This document shows, piece by piece, positions 45,918 through 55,031 of a stretch of DNA of 64,000 nucleotides (positions are counted from its first letter, which is position 1; every line of letters begins with the position of its first letter). Source of the stretch: Mermis nigrescens. Lineage: Eukaryota; Nematoda; Enoplea; Mermithida; Mermithidae. Under the pieces are notes generated by a model. That model was not told the origin of the DNA, searched no databases, and saw only the letters and a program-made list of their open reading frames with translations. The stretch spans positions 491,001-555,000 of the forward strand of contig JAVLUZ010000343.1 in NCBI GenBank assembly GCA_036768485.1. The letters are read 5' to 3'. The translations under genes were made by a program, and so were the position numbers.

Positions 45918-46211
45918 CGTGATGATTCGGGTAAAGGTTCAAAATGCCACAGACTCAGTCATTTCTGCAACGATAAAGGTGGTCGTCATCCGCAATTCCA
46001 ACAAATGGCAATTGCGACTGGTTGCTGTCCCGGTGAACTTGCGGACCAGCCAGCAGAAGAACCGGCGGCATCGGCTGTTGAGCTGGATGAACCGATCAAG
46101 GAGCCGCCCGCAGTGGCGACTTCAGAGGCAGACGCTGTGGCGCTGGATGCCCCTGAACCAATGAAGGAGCCGCCCGTGGTGACGGCTGCAAAGGAGGCTG
46201 AAGAAGTCTGA
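45918..46211 (+). CDS. Small secreted protein, exon 2 (Cys-containing, Pro/Glu-rich repeats)
   Basis: The acceptor TTTCCCTTTCAAG is followed by 97 codons and TGA. The spliced product would be 121 residues, about 102 after signal cleavage. The mature N-terminal part is basic (RRHRDDSGKG) and has cysteines spaced C-x6-C-x18-CC. The C-terminal 55 residues are acidic and low-complexity, with a diverged internal repeat (EPIKEPPAVAT / EPMKEPPVVTA). The spacing recalls the first half of an inhibitor-cystine-knot layout, but the last two cysteines are absent, so I assign no family. GC content is higher than in the flanks, supporting coding use. A MITE-F begins 30 bases after the stop, presumably in the 3' UTR. 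Confidence 0.6.
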   Translation, partial: RDDSGKGSKCHRLSHFCNDKGGRHPQFQQMAIATGCCPGELADQPAEEPAASAVELDEPIKEPPAVATSEADAVALDAPEPMKEPPVVTAAKEAEEV

Positions 46212-46240
46212 AATTTTGTCTGTGATCTGATAATTAAACA

Positions 46241-46724
46241 CAGGCGCGTAGCTTTAGGAGAAAGGGGGACTAGTCCTCGCTAAAATTTCGAAAGTATTAA
46301 TATTTTTCACAAGGGTGTTCCCGAGGGGAAAGATTGAAAATTCCTGAAACGTATTTAAAAAAGCGACAGAATAGATTTTGGCACACTTTTGAGCTTTTGG
46401 CCAAAAATTTTAGGGCGCTCAGCGTCTAATTACTTGTTTTTGCATAACCTTTATCTACCAAATAGCACGAGTTCGTGTACACGCAGAATTTTTTATTTTC
46501 CATATTGCTATTCTTTGCAAAATTGATTAGAATTGATAAAATTACACAATTTATATTTTATACGACATAATTTCTGAACACAACTGAAATCACAATCATT
46601 TGTCTTATTTTTTTAAAAATTTTTCGTATCAGATATTATTTTTGTCTATCTACAAGTAGTTGTTTTCACGTCCGACTTCAAAATTTTAGTTACCTCCAAA
46701 GTTATAGGGCCAGCTACGTGCCTG
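46241..46724. mobile_element. MITE-F copy (484 bp, hAT-like)
   Basis: CAGGCGCGTAGCTTTAGG at the left and GGGCCAGCTACGTGCCTG at the right. The flanks ATTAAACA and ATTAAATA match at 7 of 8 bases. It includes the GACTAGTCC, CACAAGGG and TTTGTCTATCTACAAGTAG motifs of the longer family members. Confidence 0.82.
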
Positions 46725-46732
46725 ATTAAATA

Positions 46733-47471
46733 TCGTTTTCTTCAGGTTTCTATTGTATTATGAAGCTTATGGTAATACGAAGGAGTACCTACCTATTTGA
46801 TTTATTTATATTCCTGATTTGCATGTTTAATGCGCAATTTTTATTTAGAGTTAGATATATCGACGATTGGATATTTAACTGAATTGTAATGCTCTTTTGC
46901 ATGTTTTTTACTAAATAAATTATATGACATAGACCAGTCAAAATCAGTCATCATTCGTATTCAGCGCATGCGTCGGTCGGCATCTCCTATTCTTCTGACA
47001 TTCAGATGGGCATAAGCAAAGTTAGTTTTCGGCGTTTCTTATTGAGCTCTATATATGTACATATGTACTGGAAGAAAATTTGAAAATTCACAAAACTGCT
47101 TTATTTTAATCGTTTACAAAAAACGTGACGTTCAAATTTGCCGTACAAATGATTTCTCAACATTTTATCCAAGCTCGACTGCTAAAAAATTAAGCGCCTG
47201 AAAATTTCGGAATCCTTGATTAATTTTTTTTATTAATTTTCAATTTTTTACCAATGCTGTTTTAAAGAAACAGTAAAAGAGAACAACAAATTCAGCGTGA
47301 AGCGCCTAAAAGCTTTGAATTTATTATTTAGCTCAGTAAAAGTGCTCGCATTCATTCTGACGGTCTACTGGATGCGATTCAAGATTTTACACTTTTTCCT
47401 TTGACATAACTCTAATAAAAATTGCTCTTGTTTCCAGAATTTCGGGACGGATCCTCCAGTCCCCCTTCAGA
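46733..47471. other. Intergenic sequence without a gene
   Basis: AT-rich; no exon, RNA gene or delimited element. Bases about 47030-47460 resemble interior segments of the hAT element at 515-2208 (CAAGCTCGACT, GACGGTCT-C-GATGC, ATTTCGGGACGGATCCTCCAGTCCCC), suggesting a decayed relative. Confidence 0.35.
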
Positions 47472-47652
47472 TATAGTCCGTTTCATTTGCTCGTGGTCTT
47501 TTTTAATAAATTTAATCCATATGAATCAGACTGAAAAAGAGGCTTTAAAATCTCATGTAGCTTTGCCGGTGGGAGTTTGTCGTAGTAGTTTAAAACATTT
47601 TACAACCACTTAAACTTTTCAAAAAGCTCTCGAGCAAATAAAACAGACTTTA
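47472..47652. mobile_element. TA-flanked mariner-like MITE (181 bp)
   Basis: The terminal inverted repeats TATAGTCCGTTTCATTTGCT and AGCAAATAAAACAGACTTTA match at about 17 of 20 positions after inversion. TA at each end fits a Tc1/mariner-type target. The same terminal sequence family recurs at 49570, 50960 and 51015. Confidence 0.65.
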
Positions 47653-47765
47653 CGTGCTTGATAAATTCTGAATTTACATGGTTTTTTGTTCTGATCCCAA
47701 ATTAGGCTACCTTTCCGCAGGTCCTGCCTGGCTGGTCTCTACCTCTGCTTTTTCTTAAGACCTAC

Positions 47766-48217
47766 CAAGCGCGGCTTTAGAGGGGAGTGGAGGAGCGGCC
47801 GCCCCTGCCGTCAAAAAGTAATTGGGCGCAATAGAGAGTAATATTGTGTATTTTTGACGATTTTAGCCATTTTTTAATACGATTTTTCGGATTTTACCGG
47901 CGCTTCGCGCCGGGTTGTTGTACTCATTAATAGCATTTAATAACTTTCTTAGCGCTCTAAAAACTTTACTTCCACATCAAAAGAGTAGTTTAAGAAGAGA
48001 ACAAGGATTTTTTAGAATGATTCTCCAAAATTTTCGTGAAACTCCACAATTTATCAACTTTTCTGCGGATGACAATGATTTTATCTATCCAAAGAGTCAA
48101 GACGGCAAAACACCGATCCTTTAAGCATAATGGACGTATCTTTTGGACAATTTTCGACACTATTAGGAAAACTTGGGGTTTCGCAATTTCTGTCAGAAAA
48201 TTCTGGATCCGCCACTG
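47766..48217. mobile_element. MITE-B copy
   Basis: CAAGCGCGGCTTTAGAGGGG at the left and AATTCTGGATCCGCCACTG at the right. Contains a perfect CCGGCGCTTCGCGCCGG hairpin at about 47897. No matching target duplication. Confidence 0.6.
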
Positions 48218-48482
48218 GAACTAACTTGAATTTTCAGTTTAACTTTGACACTAAAGCCTAATGTAAAAATCGAAATTGGTCACCGAGCAAATTGGACATA
48301 AATTCAAGCATGAAGATTGTAATCAGTGTTTAAGAAAGTAACCCTGGTCATATTTGACTTGCTGCTCAGTGTATACATGTGGCGGGCGAGGCGACCAGAC
48401 AAACTGATAGGTAATTATGTAAGGAAACATTCGACCCACCTCAATTAGGAGACGAAAGCATACTGAACTACTCATCCATCCA

Positions 48483-49043
48483 CAGTGGCAGATTTAAGGG
48501 AGGGCTGCCCCACCATTGGCCCAGAATAGTTGGCGACATAAAGAATGGATATGTAATTTGCAATGGATTTTGGCCGTCAGCGACCATAATTGTCAAATTT
48601 TTCCGGCGCTTCGTGCTGGATAACATCTATTTATGACATTTAGTTATTTATTGGAAACCTAAAGCCATTTTTTGCCCATTTAATAGGTTTTATACCAGTT
48701 TCAGCAGCAGAAACAGCTATTACAGCAATTTTATTCTACATATTTTCAATCAGAAATTTTCGAGGTTTCGAGTCCAATGCTACAAATGCAGGCAATCAAA
48801 CAGTAAATCAAGTTTCTTAATGCCGCTCCGCCTGAATTGCACAAATTTTTCGGCGCTTCGCGCCAGATTTTGCTAAAGTCAGTGCTTTTTTCCACAAAAT
48901 TGTTGAAAATTTCAAAATTTTTCGAAAAAAATATTCGTCAAAAGTGATTTTAAATAAAAGTATTCAATGTTAAACACCGGAAAACGCTATTTCACATTTT
49001 CGGACCTATTTTTGATTGTTTTTGGAAAAGTTGTGGTACCGCC
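48483..49043. mobile_element. MITE-B copy (~560 bp)
   Basis: It starts CAGTGGCAGATTTAAGGGAG and ends GGTACCGCC, so the right end is truncated or mutated. The interior matches 18117-18729 throughout, with two GGCGC hairpin motifs (about 48603 and 48851). Confidence 0.65.
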
Positions 49044-49200
49044 TACATCCATTTTTTATTTTTCAAATAGGATGGCTGCTTAGTTTTTCCAGCTCTAGAG
49101 AGTAAAGAGCTCAATAGTTCTTAATTTTGCGCCCGAAATGTAGTATTTCTGCTCAGCAAAAATTGTATGGCTCTTACATATATTGACTTTGAGTAGGTAC

Positions 49201-49450
49201 CATACTTGGGCGGCACCAAAGCTCTGGAGGAGGGGGTGCAAGATTTTTTCAAAGGTCAAAAATGGCCTTTGATATGGTGGTATGGCGAAAAACACCATCT
49301 TTCAACGTTTCTCATCGAGCACTATCCATTGGCATCAAAAAATTGCGAAAAAAACCAAAAAAATTCAAAAATTGAATTCTGGGGGAGGGGGATATTTTAG
49401 TTTCTGGGGAGTTGCATGCCCCCCAAACCCCCCTCCCACGCCCAGGTGTG
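49201..49450. mobile_element. MITE-A copy
   Basis: CATACTTGGGCGGCACC at the left and CACGCCCAGGTGTG at the right, with the full MITE-A core. The target duplication is not evident. Confidence 0.7.
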
Positions 49451-49569
49451 GTGCCGACTGCCTGCTTGGCTGCAGAAATCATCGTATCGTTTTGTACGTA
49501 GTGGGTACCTACACGTTTTTCGCCCTACGTTTGCTTTTACCTATTCGTTTTGCTGTGCCAACTTGGCAT

Positions 49570-50991
49570 TATAGTCTGTTTCATTTATCCGAGAGCTTTT
49601 CCAGTACCGTCAACTGGGGTTACATTGCCACGTTCTTCGACTTTTTCTCAGTATAACTTATGATGTAATAGTTTTTTGGATACTGTAATTTTGCAAAAAC
49701 ATAAAGAGCGAGTTGTTAAATGTATTCCATACAATTATTTTACTCAAACAGGCTACAACAACGAATAATTTACACAAAAGTGGTATGGCAAAGTTTGACC
49801 TTGAAGTGGGGTAAATTTGCCACTCCCTGAACAGATTCAAAAATACACTGTTGCAGGAAGAACAAAAATCGCCTATACTTTGTGCGGTACAATCTTGTAC
49901 CAAGATCGCTCCAAAAATCTTTGTACAAGCCTCAAAATCATTGTCACATACAAAAAAATTTAAGCCTAGGCAATATTAGTTTTGATGACAGATTGCCCAT
50001 ATTTCTATTCAGAGACTGAAGAGCACGATTCAAAACTCTTGTCAGTGCTTAAACATAAATTAAATCCTTTATTTTGATGAGTTTTCGAGTTTAACGATAG
50101 GGTAAAACAATTTTTCATTTTACGATAGGTTGCGGGGGAACTTTGCCAACCGATTTTTCTGAAAACTTTGTATACAATAAAATATGAAAAAGACACATTT
50201 TTTGGATGCAGAATATCTCTAGTTTCGATAAGCCTAAACAAGAAAAACAATCTGTTTCAGGTTTGCGAGTTGCCTGAACACTTATGAGTTGATAAAAACT
50301 TGCTAAAAAATGATAGCCCTCACAAAAACGAGAATAGACACACGAAGAACTTAAAGAATCCATTCTTTCTTTGTTACCAGATGAATAATACAGTAATAAA
50401 TCGAAAACAACAAAAAAATAGCGCACCAAACATGACCTGCGACAATGAAAGCAGTCTGCAATAAAAAAACCTCGATTGGCAAAATTACCCCATACTCGGC
50501 AAAGAAACCCCAGTTGACGGTAAATGTTTTATGAGGCTACAGTAACGCCTCCTCTCTTATTTACTGAAGTTCGCTAGATCTCACTGTAGTTACGTAGCAG
50601 AGAAAGGTTTTTCAATAACATTTTTTGCGACATAATTTATTCTCGTCTTCCAGCAGATTAATCAACTTTTAGAAAAAATCGTGCATTCAACTTATCCTAA
50701 TTTGGCACTTTAAACACGTAAAACGTCCACTTGTCGTGTCGAAGCAAGCGGGTTCGATTCCACCCGATAGCTTTTTATTTAGCGCACTTACTGTAGTATG
50801 TCCCAGTACTGATTTAATGCCTAAATTAAATTTATTAGGCGGATTAGTATATTAAAAATGGAAGAATTCCAGCCACTCGCTCTCACTGAGCTGATCTGCC
50901 GAATTACAGTAATGCATGCGTCTTAGCTTCGCTTACTGTAGCCCTTAAAAGAATTGACTAAAAAGCTCCTGAATAAATTAAACAGACTATA
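49570..50991. mobile_element. Mariner-like element carrying a second nested element
   Basis: The termini TATAGTCTGTTTCATTTATC and ATTAAACAGACTATA are inverted repeats about 30 bp long, with TA ends. Its interior from 50530 to 50672 (GGCTACAGTAACGCC to GATTAATCAACTT) is repeated at 51062-51195, after a third copy of the terminal repeat at 51015. It contains the insertion at 49607-50520 and no transposase. Confidence 0.6.
49607..50520. mobile_element. TA-flanked MITE (914 bp), nested
   Basis: The left end CCGTCAACTGGGGTTACATT and the right end AAACCCCAGTTGACGG are inverted repeats. They are flanked by TA (49605-49606, 50521-50522). The paralogous stretch at 51047-51070 lacks the insertion and serves as an empty site. 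Motifs of the GGGGTAAATTTGCCA type recur inside. No ORF of note. Confidence 0.72.
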
Positions 50992-51014
50992 GGTCTGGGG
51001 TTTACCCGCGGTAT

Positions 51015-51201
51015 CTATAGTCTGTTCCATTTATCCGAGAGCTTTTTCAGTATATCTTTTCGGAGGCTACAGTAACCCCTTATTTCTTATTTACTGTGGT
51101 TCGCTAGATCTCACTGTGTTTATGTAGCAGACAAGGAATTTTCAATAACATTTTGCGACATAATTTATTCTTGTCTTCCGGCAAATTAATCAACTTGAAG
51201 A
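51015..51201. mobile_element. Truncated copy of the mariner-like element, cut by the LTR element
   Basis: TATAGTCTGTTCCATTTATC followed by GGAGGCTACAGTAACC and TTAATCAACTTGAAGA parallels 49570-49606 plus 50525-50675. It stops exactly where the 5' LTR begins. The remainder is not found beyond the 3' LTR. Confidence 0.55.
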
Positions 51202-51909
51202 TGTAACTGCGAGAGTTACACGTGTAGGCGAACCTGCCTTAGCAGTTCAGTGATAGCCATAACATAGCCAATACTAGTAGCTATCGATGATAGTGCACTG
51301 TGGGCTATGCCTTCGGTCTTCCCATTATTTCCCCAAATTTTCAATAATAAAAAACATTTAGATACTTGTCCGGTAGCATAGAGTTAAGTGTGATGATAAT
51401 AGTAATTGTTTCATGCATACCGCTTGTGTAATCGAGAACTTTCGATCTGAGATAAAAGTGATTCAGTATTACGTTAAATTGATCCTTGTTTAATTTACTG
51501 TAATGGTCCTTGAGGCCAGTGTACTTAACGTTGTAGAGTAGTCTGGCGTTTTTTGCTTTTCGTTTGCCAGTTGTACGTTAATATAGTCCGTACGTTTTTG
51601 TTTTCTTTTTGCTTGTTGTCCGGCTTCAGGCCGTGAATTCATCGTTGAATTAAAATAAAACCTACCCAGTGGTTCCTGGTTATACCGAGGGTTAGGTCGG
51701 GCATCTACTCGTCGAGGATTTCTTCTCATCTTGGTGGACTGATAGGTAAATTTTGTATGATAGTTTATTTTATTTGGAAATCATAATTTACTTCTCAAGC
51801 CAAAAAGTGATCAAAATTATTATTTAATCTTTAAGGATGATTGATCAGCATAGAGCTCGTTGTTGTTGTTTTCATTGTTCAGCGTGCTACACATATTAGG
51901 AACCAAAAC
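51202..51909 (+). repeat. 5' LTR
   Basis: It starts TGTAACTGCGAGAGTTACAC and is shared with the 3' copy through AGGAACCAAAAC. It begins with TG, but a terminal CA is not evident (...AAAAC then T). The first 17 bases are themselves a small hairpin (GTAACT...AGTTAC). A GAGATAAAAG stretch near 51450 may act as a TATA-like element. Confidence 0.92.
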
Positions 51910-51910
51910 T

Positions 51911-53761
51911 ATGCTTAAACCCCAACCAGTTTTGAATCGCATAGAGAATAATTCATCTGAGCGCGTGAACCACTCAATCGATAGCGCAAATTTTTCTGAA
52001 TTTAATGCGCAAAGTGCGAATCGTGCGCAAAGTACGCATCGTGCATCTTCACTGTTGTCTACTAGCAACAGAGCATCGAATTCACGCTCACCTTCGGAAA
52101 CTGTTCCAGAAAATATCTCTCAAAGTTGTACGAATCGCGCGCCTGAGATATCTAATTTGTCACAGAATTCTGTAAACACGGGTTTGCAATCAGTGCAAAA
52201 CTCGGGTTTTTCGGAAAATATACCTACAATTTCGCAGCCGTCGGTACCGATTTCGCAAACGTCGCAATCTCGGCCTTCGCTGCCATTAAATCGTAACGCG
52301 CCTTCTTTCGTACCGAATCCTTCCACTACAAATTCGCAGCAGCAATTAAATCCACCACCACTGCAGTATTTTCCACCTCAAGGAGAAATCTTAGCCAATA
52401 ATTATGTACCTAATCCCATAAACGTAGAAATACCACCTAATAATCCTATTTTGCATTCTTCTAATATCAAAATGCAACCGGTTGAGATAAATTTATCTGG
52501 CATTAATAATGAATCTGCAAATTTGCAAAATGAACCTGCATCCCTACCTGAATCATCTAGTAGGAGAAAACATGTCAAATTTTCTGACGAAAGCTCATCT
52601 AATAGTTATGATCGCCCGCGCAGTCGTCGCTCGCGTCGCAAATCTCGATCGCGCAGACGACGTCATAGGCATAGTTCAGGTTCTTCATCTGAAAGCTCGC
52701 GTGGTGACTCACGTCTCACTGATTCCTTGAATCGCGGACCATTTTTGCAGCAGATGCAATTTGCGATTGCAAATAAAAAATTTTTTGATGGCGATAAATC
52801 AGATATAAAAGCATATTTTGCAGAATTTGAATCGCTTGCCAATACCTATGATATTGACAAAGCTGATCGTTTAAAATTCGCTACTGGATTTCTTGACCCT
52901 TATGTTTTGCGTTTATACCATTCGTTACCTGCTGATATACAACAATCTTATTCAAAAATGAAGCAAGCGCTAATAACCGAATTTTGTCCTATGGACACCG
53001 GTGCGCTCTTTAATCGTTTTTTGTCACACAAACAGCAGCCTAACAAATCGGTTAAAGCTTATTATCTCTCGCTTCACGAAGAGTTAATTAAATCTGATCC
53101 TTACCTTGAAGTTGACTCGCCACATTTCAATAATTTAATGCGACATCAACTAAAACAAGGTTTATTACCACACATTTCGAAAGAGGCATATCATAAAAAA
53201 CCTAGAGCATCATTAGCTGAATTTTTGGACAATGCGCTAAGCGCTGAATTTGCTAATAAAGAATTTGAGGATAAAAAGGCAGTAACGCCTTACGTATCGG
53301 TAACAGCTGCTCCAGTAGGCAGCGTAGTACCTAAAGATACTCCTCGCGCATCTAACCAAAATGATCCAAATCGTTCACGTCATCGAACGTTTCATCGCTC
53401 ATCGCGTGCTGAGAAACCAGAAAATTCTTCTCGTAAATATTGCACCTTTTGCAAGCGCATAGGTCACATTTATGAGGAATGTTTCACGCGTCAAAGGCAA
53501 GAAACGTCTAATAATGCTAATCATAATACCCAACCTGATCGAAATACTAATTCTATGGTGCGCAATCGCAGCCAATCGCGTTCTTTTTTGCGTCAAAATC
53601 GCTCGCCATCACGTTCGAATTCGCAGAATAGACATCAATCTCAATCACAATATCGTGCCTCTAGTCAACATTGCTCATCTAACTATGCGAATAATGATAA
53701 TCGCTTTGAATCAAAGCAATCACGATCGAATTTTTGGCAAAATCGTAATGATTATTACTAA
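51911..53761 (+). CDS. gag: gag (capsid and zinc-knuckle nucleocapsid)
   Basis: The ATG at 51911 lies two bases after the LTR; an in-frame ATG at 51860 lies inside the LTR and is less likely. The frame is 616 codons. The order is a Ser/Asn/Pro-rich N-terminus, an Arg/Ser-rich block (RRSRRKSRSRRRRHRH, near residue 240), then a retrotransposon Gag core (about residues 275-460: FFDGDKSDIKAYFAEFE; LADIQQSYSKMKQAL-like). A CCHC zinc knuckle, C-TF-C-KRIG-H-IYEE-C, follows at residues 511-524, then another Arg/Ser/Asn/Gln-rich tail. Gag forms the particle and packages the RNA. The frame stops at TAA (53759-53761) inside an Asn/Tyr/Arg-rich stretch that continues unchanged after the stop. Confidence 0.9.
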   Translation: MLKPQPVLNRIENNSSERVNHSIDSANFSEFNAQSANRAQSTHRASSLLSTSNRASNSRSPSETVPENISQSCTNRAPEISNLSQNSVNTGLQSVQNSGFSENIPTISQPSVPISQTSQSRPSLPLNRNAPSFVPNPSTTNSQQQLNPPPLQYFPPQGEILANNYVPNPINVEIPPNNPILHSSNIKMQPVEINLSGINNESANLQNEPASLPESSSRRKHVKFSDESSSNSYDRPRSRRSRRKSRSRRRRHRHSSGSSSESSRGDSRLTDSLNRGPFLQQMQFAIANKKFFDGDKSDIKAYFAEFESLANTYDIDKADRLKFATGFLDPYVLRLYHSLPADIQQSYSKMKQALITEFCPMDTGALFNRFLSHKQQPNKSVKAYYLSLHEELIKSDPYLEVDSPHFNNLMRHQLKQGLLPHISKEAYHKKPRASLAEFLDNALSAEFANKEFEDKKAVTPYVSVTAAPVGSVVPKDTPRASNQNDPNRSRHRTFHRSSRAEKPENSSRKYCTFCKRIGHIYEECFTRQRQETSNNANHNTQPDRNTNSMVRNRSQSRSFLRQNRSPSRSNSQNRHQSQSQYRASSQHCSSNYANNDNRFESKQSRSNFWQNRNDYY

Positions 53762-54037
53762 AATTTGCGTGCTAATTATCAAAATTCGCGTTACAATAAT
53801 CGTTATAATAATCAACCGTGCCAAAATACACCTTTTGTGCAATTCCCAAATGAACAGCGTGGGACATACTATAATTCTAATTATTGCAGCGATAACAATT
53901 TCAATCGCCCGTATGTCACATATACTGCAGACAACCAACCCGCCATGAATGTGCCCCCACCGCAGCCAACCCTTACATCTCCTCATGATGTAAACACGGT
54001 TACTGCGAAAGGGCCAGAATCTAGCGCTGCGTCCTAA
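53762..54037 (+). CDS. Continuation of gag frame after an in-frame TAA
   Basis: Ninety-one codons lie in the same frame as gag, starting immediately after its TAA. The Asn/Tyr/Arg-rich composition (NLRANYQNSRYNNRYNNQ) carries on seamlessly, then becomes Pro-rich (NVPPPQPTLTS). It has no ATG near its beginning. I read it as the true gag C-terminus, separated by a point nonsense mutation or a read-through stop. Confidence 0.65.
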   Translation, partial: NLRANYQNSRYNNRYNNQPCQNTPFVQFPNEQRGTYYNSNYCSDNNFNRPYVTYTADNQPAMNVPPPQPTLTSPHDVNTVTAKGPESSAAS

Positions 54038-55031
54038 TTTATTCGCGTCGCAAGAATTTCTTGAAGAGTACGAACGTCTACAATGTCGTCTTGCAACCTA
54101 CGAGAAAATTAATCTACCTCCATCTAAGACTTTAGATCCTAATATTCCTATTGTAAGCCATGCTGGGACAAACTTACCCACCATCCTAGTTAAGGTTCAT
54201 GGCGTTGACGTACCTGCTCTCATAGATACGGGTTCACAGGTCACCATGATGACCACGTCTGCATTCTTACGTCTTGGTTTTAATTTACCACCTAAACAAG
54301 TTTCACAAGTCGTACATGGTGTAGGCGAAATCACTGCAGTAGTTCGTTATAGAGTAAATATGACTTTAACCATCGCGGAACAATCTATCTCTACCTCAGT
54401 ATCTATAATTGATCACTTGCCGGAAGACATGCTCTTAGGATATGATTTTTGCGAATCCGCACTCATGTGGGTTAATCCTATTGAGCGCTGTGCTTTTATA
54501 AATGGCATAAAGGTTAATTTACTCTCATCTCATGAAAAATTGCAATTTCGTGCGAAACCCAACGCAACTACCTCTGGTGTTGTGTGTGTGCATGTTTCGT
54601 TACCTGAGCCTGTTATTATACAACCTAGGCATGAATTAATTACACCTGGCTATATAAGTCACGGTTCTTGCAATTTTGATTTCGCATTATTCGAACCAAA
54701 TCCCGATTTTATGGAAAAAACTTCACTTTTTGTTGCTCCATCTATAGTCGATGCTTCACAACCTCTAATACCTGTTCGCGTTTGTAATATCTCCAAAGCG
54801 CCAATTCGCATTGACTCTGGTGAAATAATAGGTTCTTTAACCTCTGATGCCGAAGTCGTGTCACATGTTTCATCCTTTGATGATAGGACACCAGAACTTT
54901 TTGCATCAATAAATAAAGCTTTAAACGGCTCCGCCGTTGATTCTAGACAGCAGCAACAAATTTGTGAACTTTGCTTAAAATACGACTCAATTTTTGCATT
55001 AAAAAATGAACCTCTCGGACGTACCCCTTGA
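53994..55031 (+). CDS. Aspartic protease domain of pol
   Basis: The open frame is +1 relative to gag and overlaps its end by about 44 nt; it is open from just after a stop at 53991. The retropepsin active site ALIDTGSQVTMM has its catalytic Asp at 54225. LLGYDF, the second conserved strand (54435-54455), is also present. The protease matures Gag and Pol. The C-terminal part (FDFALFEPNPDF; LKYDSIFAL) is the usual linker before RT. The frame ends at TGA (55029-55031) exactly where the RT frame picks up in the -1 register. Confidence 0.85.
   Translation, partial: TRLLRKGQNLALRPNLFASQEFLEEYERLQCRLATYEKINLPPSKTLDPNIPIVSHAGTNLPTILVKVHGVDVPALIDTGSQVTMMTTSAFLRLGFNLPPKQVSQVVHGVGEITAVVRYRVNMTLTIAEQSISTSVSIIDHLPEDMLLGYDFCESALMWVNPIERCAFINGIKVNLLSSHEKLQFRAKPNATTSGVVCVHVSLPEPVIIQPRHELITPGYISHGSCNFDFALFEPNPDFMEKTSLFVAPSIVDASQPLIPVRVCNISKAPIRIDSGEIIGSLTSDAEVVSHVSSFDDRTPELFASINKALNGSAVDSRQQQQICELCLKYDSIFALKNEPLGRTP

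Noticed and set aside
50740..50775. GGGTTCGATTCC, a tRNA B-box-like sequence followed by TTTTT
   Set aside because: No A box, anticodon stem or acceptor stem could be built around it. Probably chance or a very old fragment.
51490..51729. Antisense ORF in the 5' LTR (79 codons), repeated at 63302-63520 in the 3' LTR
   Set aside because: The two frames are alike only because the LTRs are nearly identical, and a 4-base indel changes the N-terminal part. No motif or start context supports coding.
53472..53948. 158-codon ORF overlapping the end of gag in another frame
   Set aside because: Ile/Arg-rich shadow of the Asn/Ser/Arg-rich gag tail.
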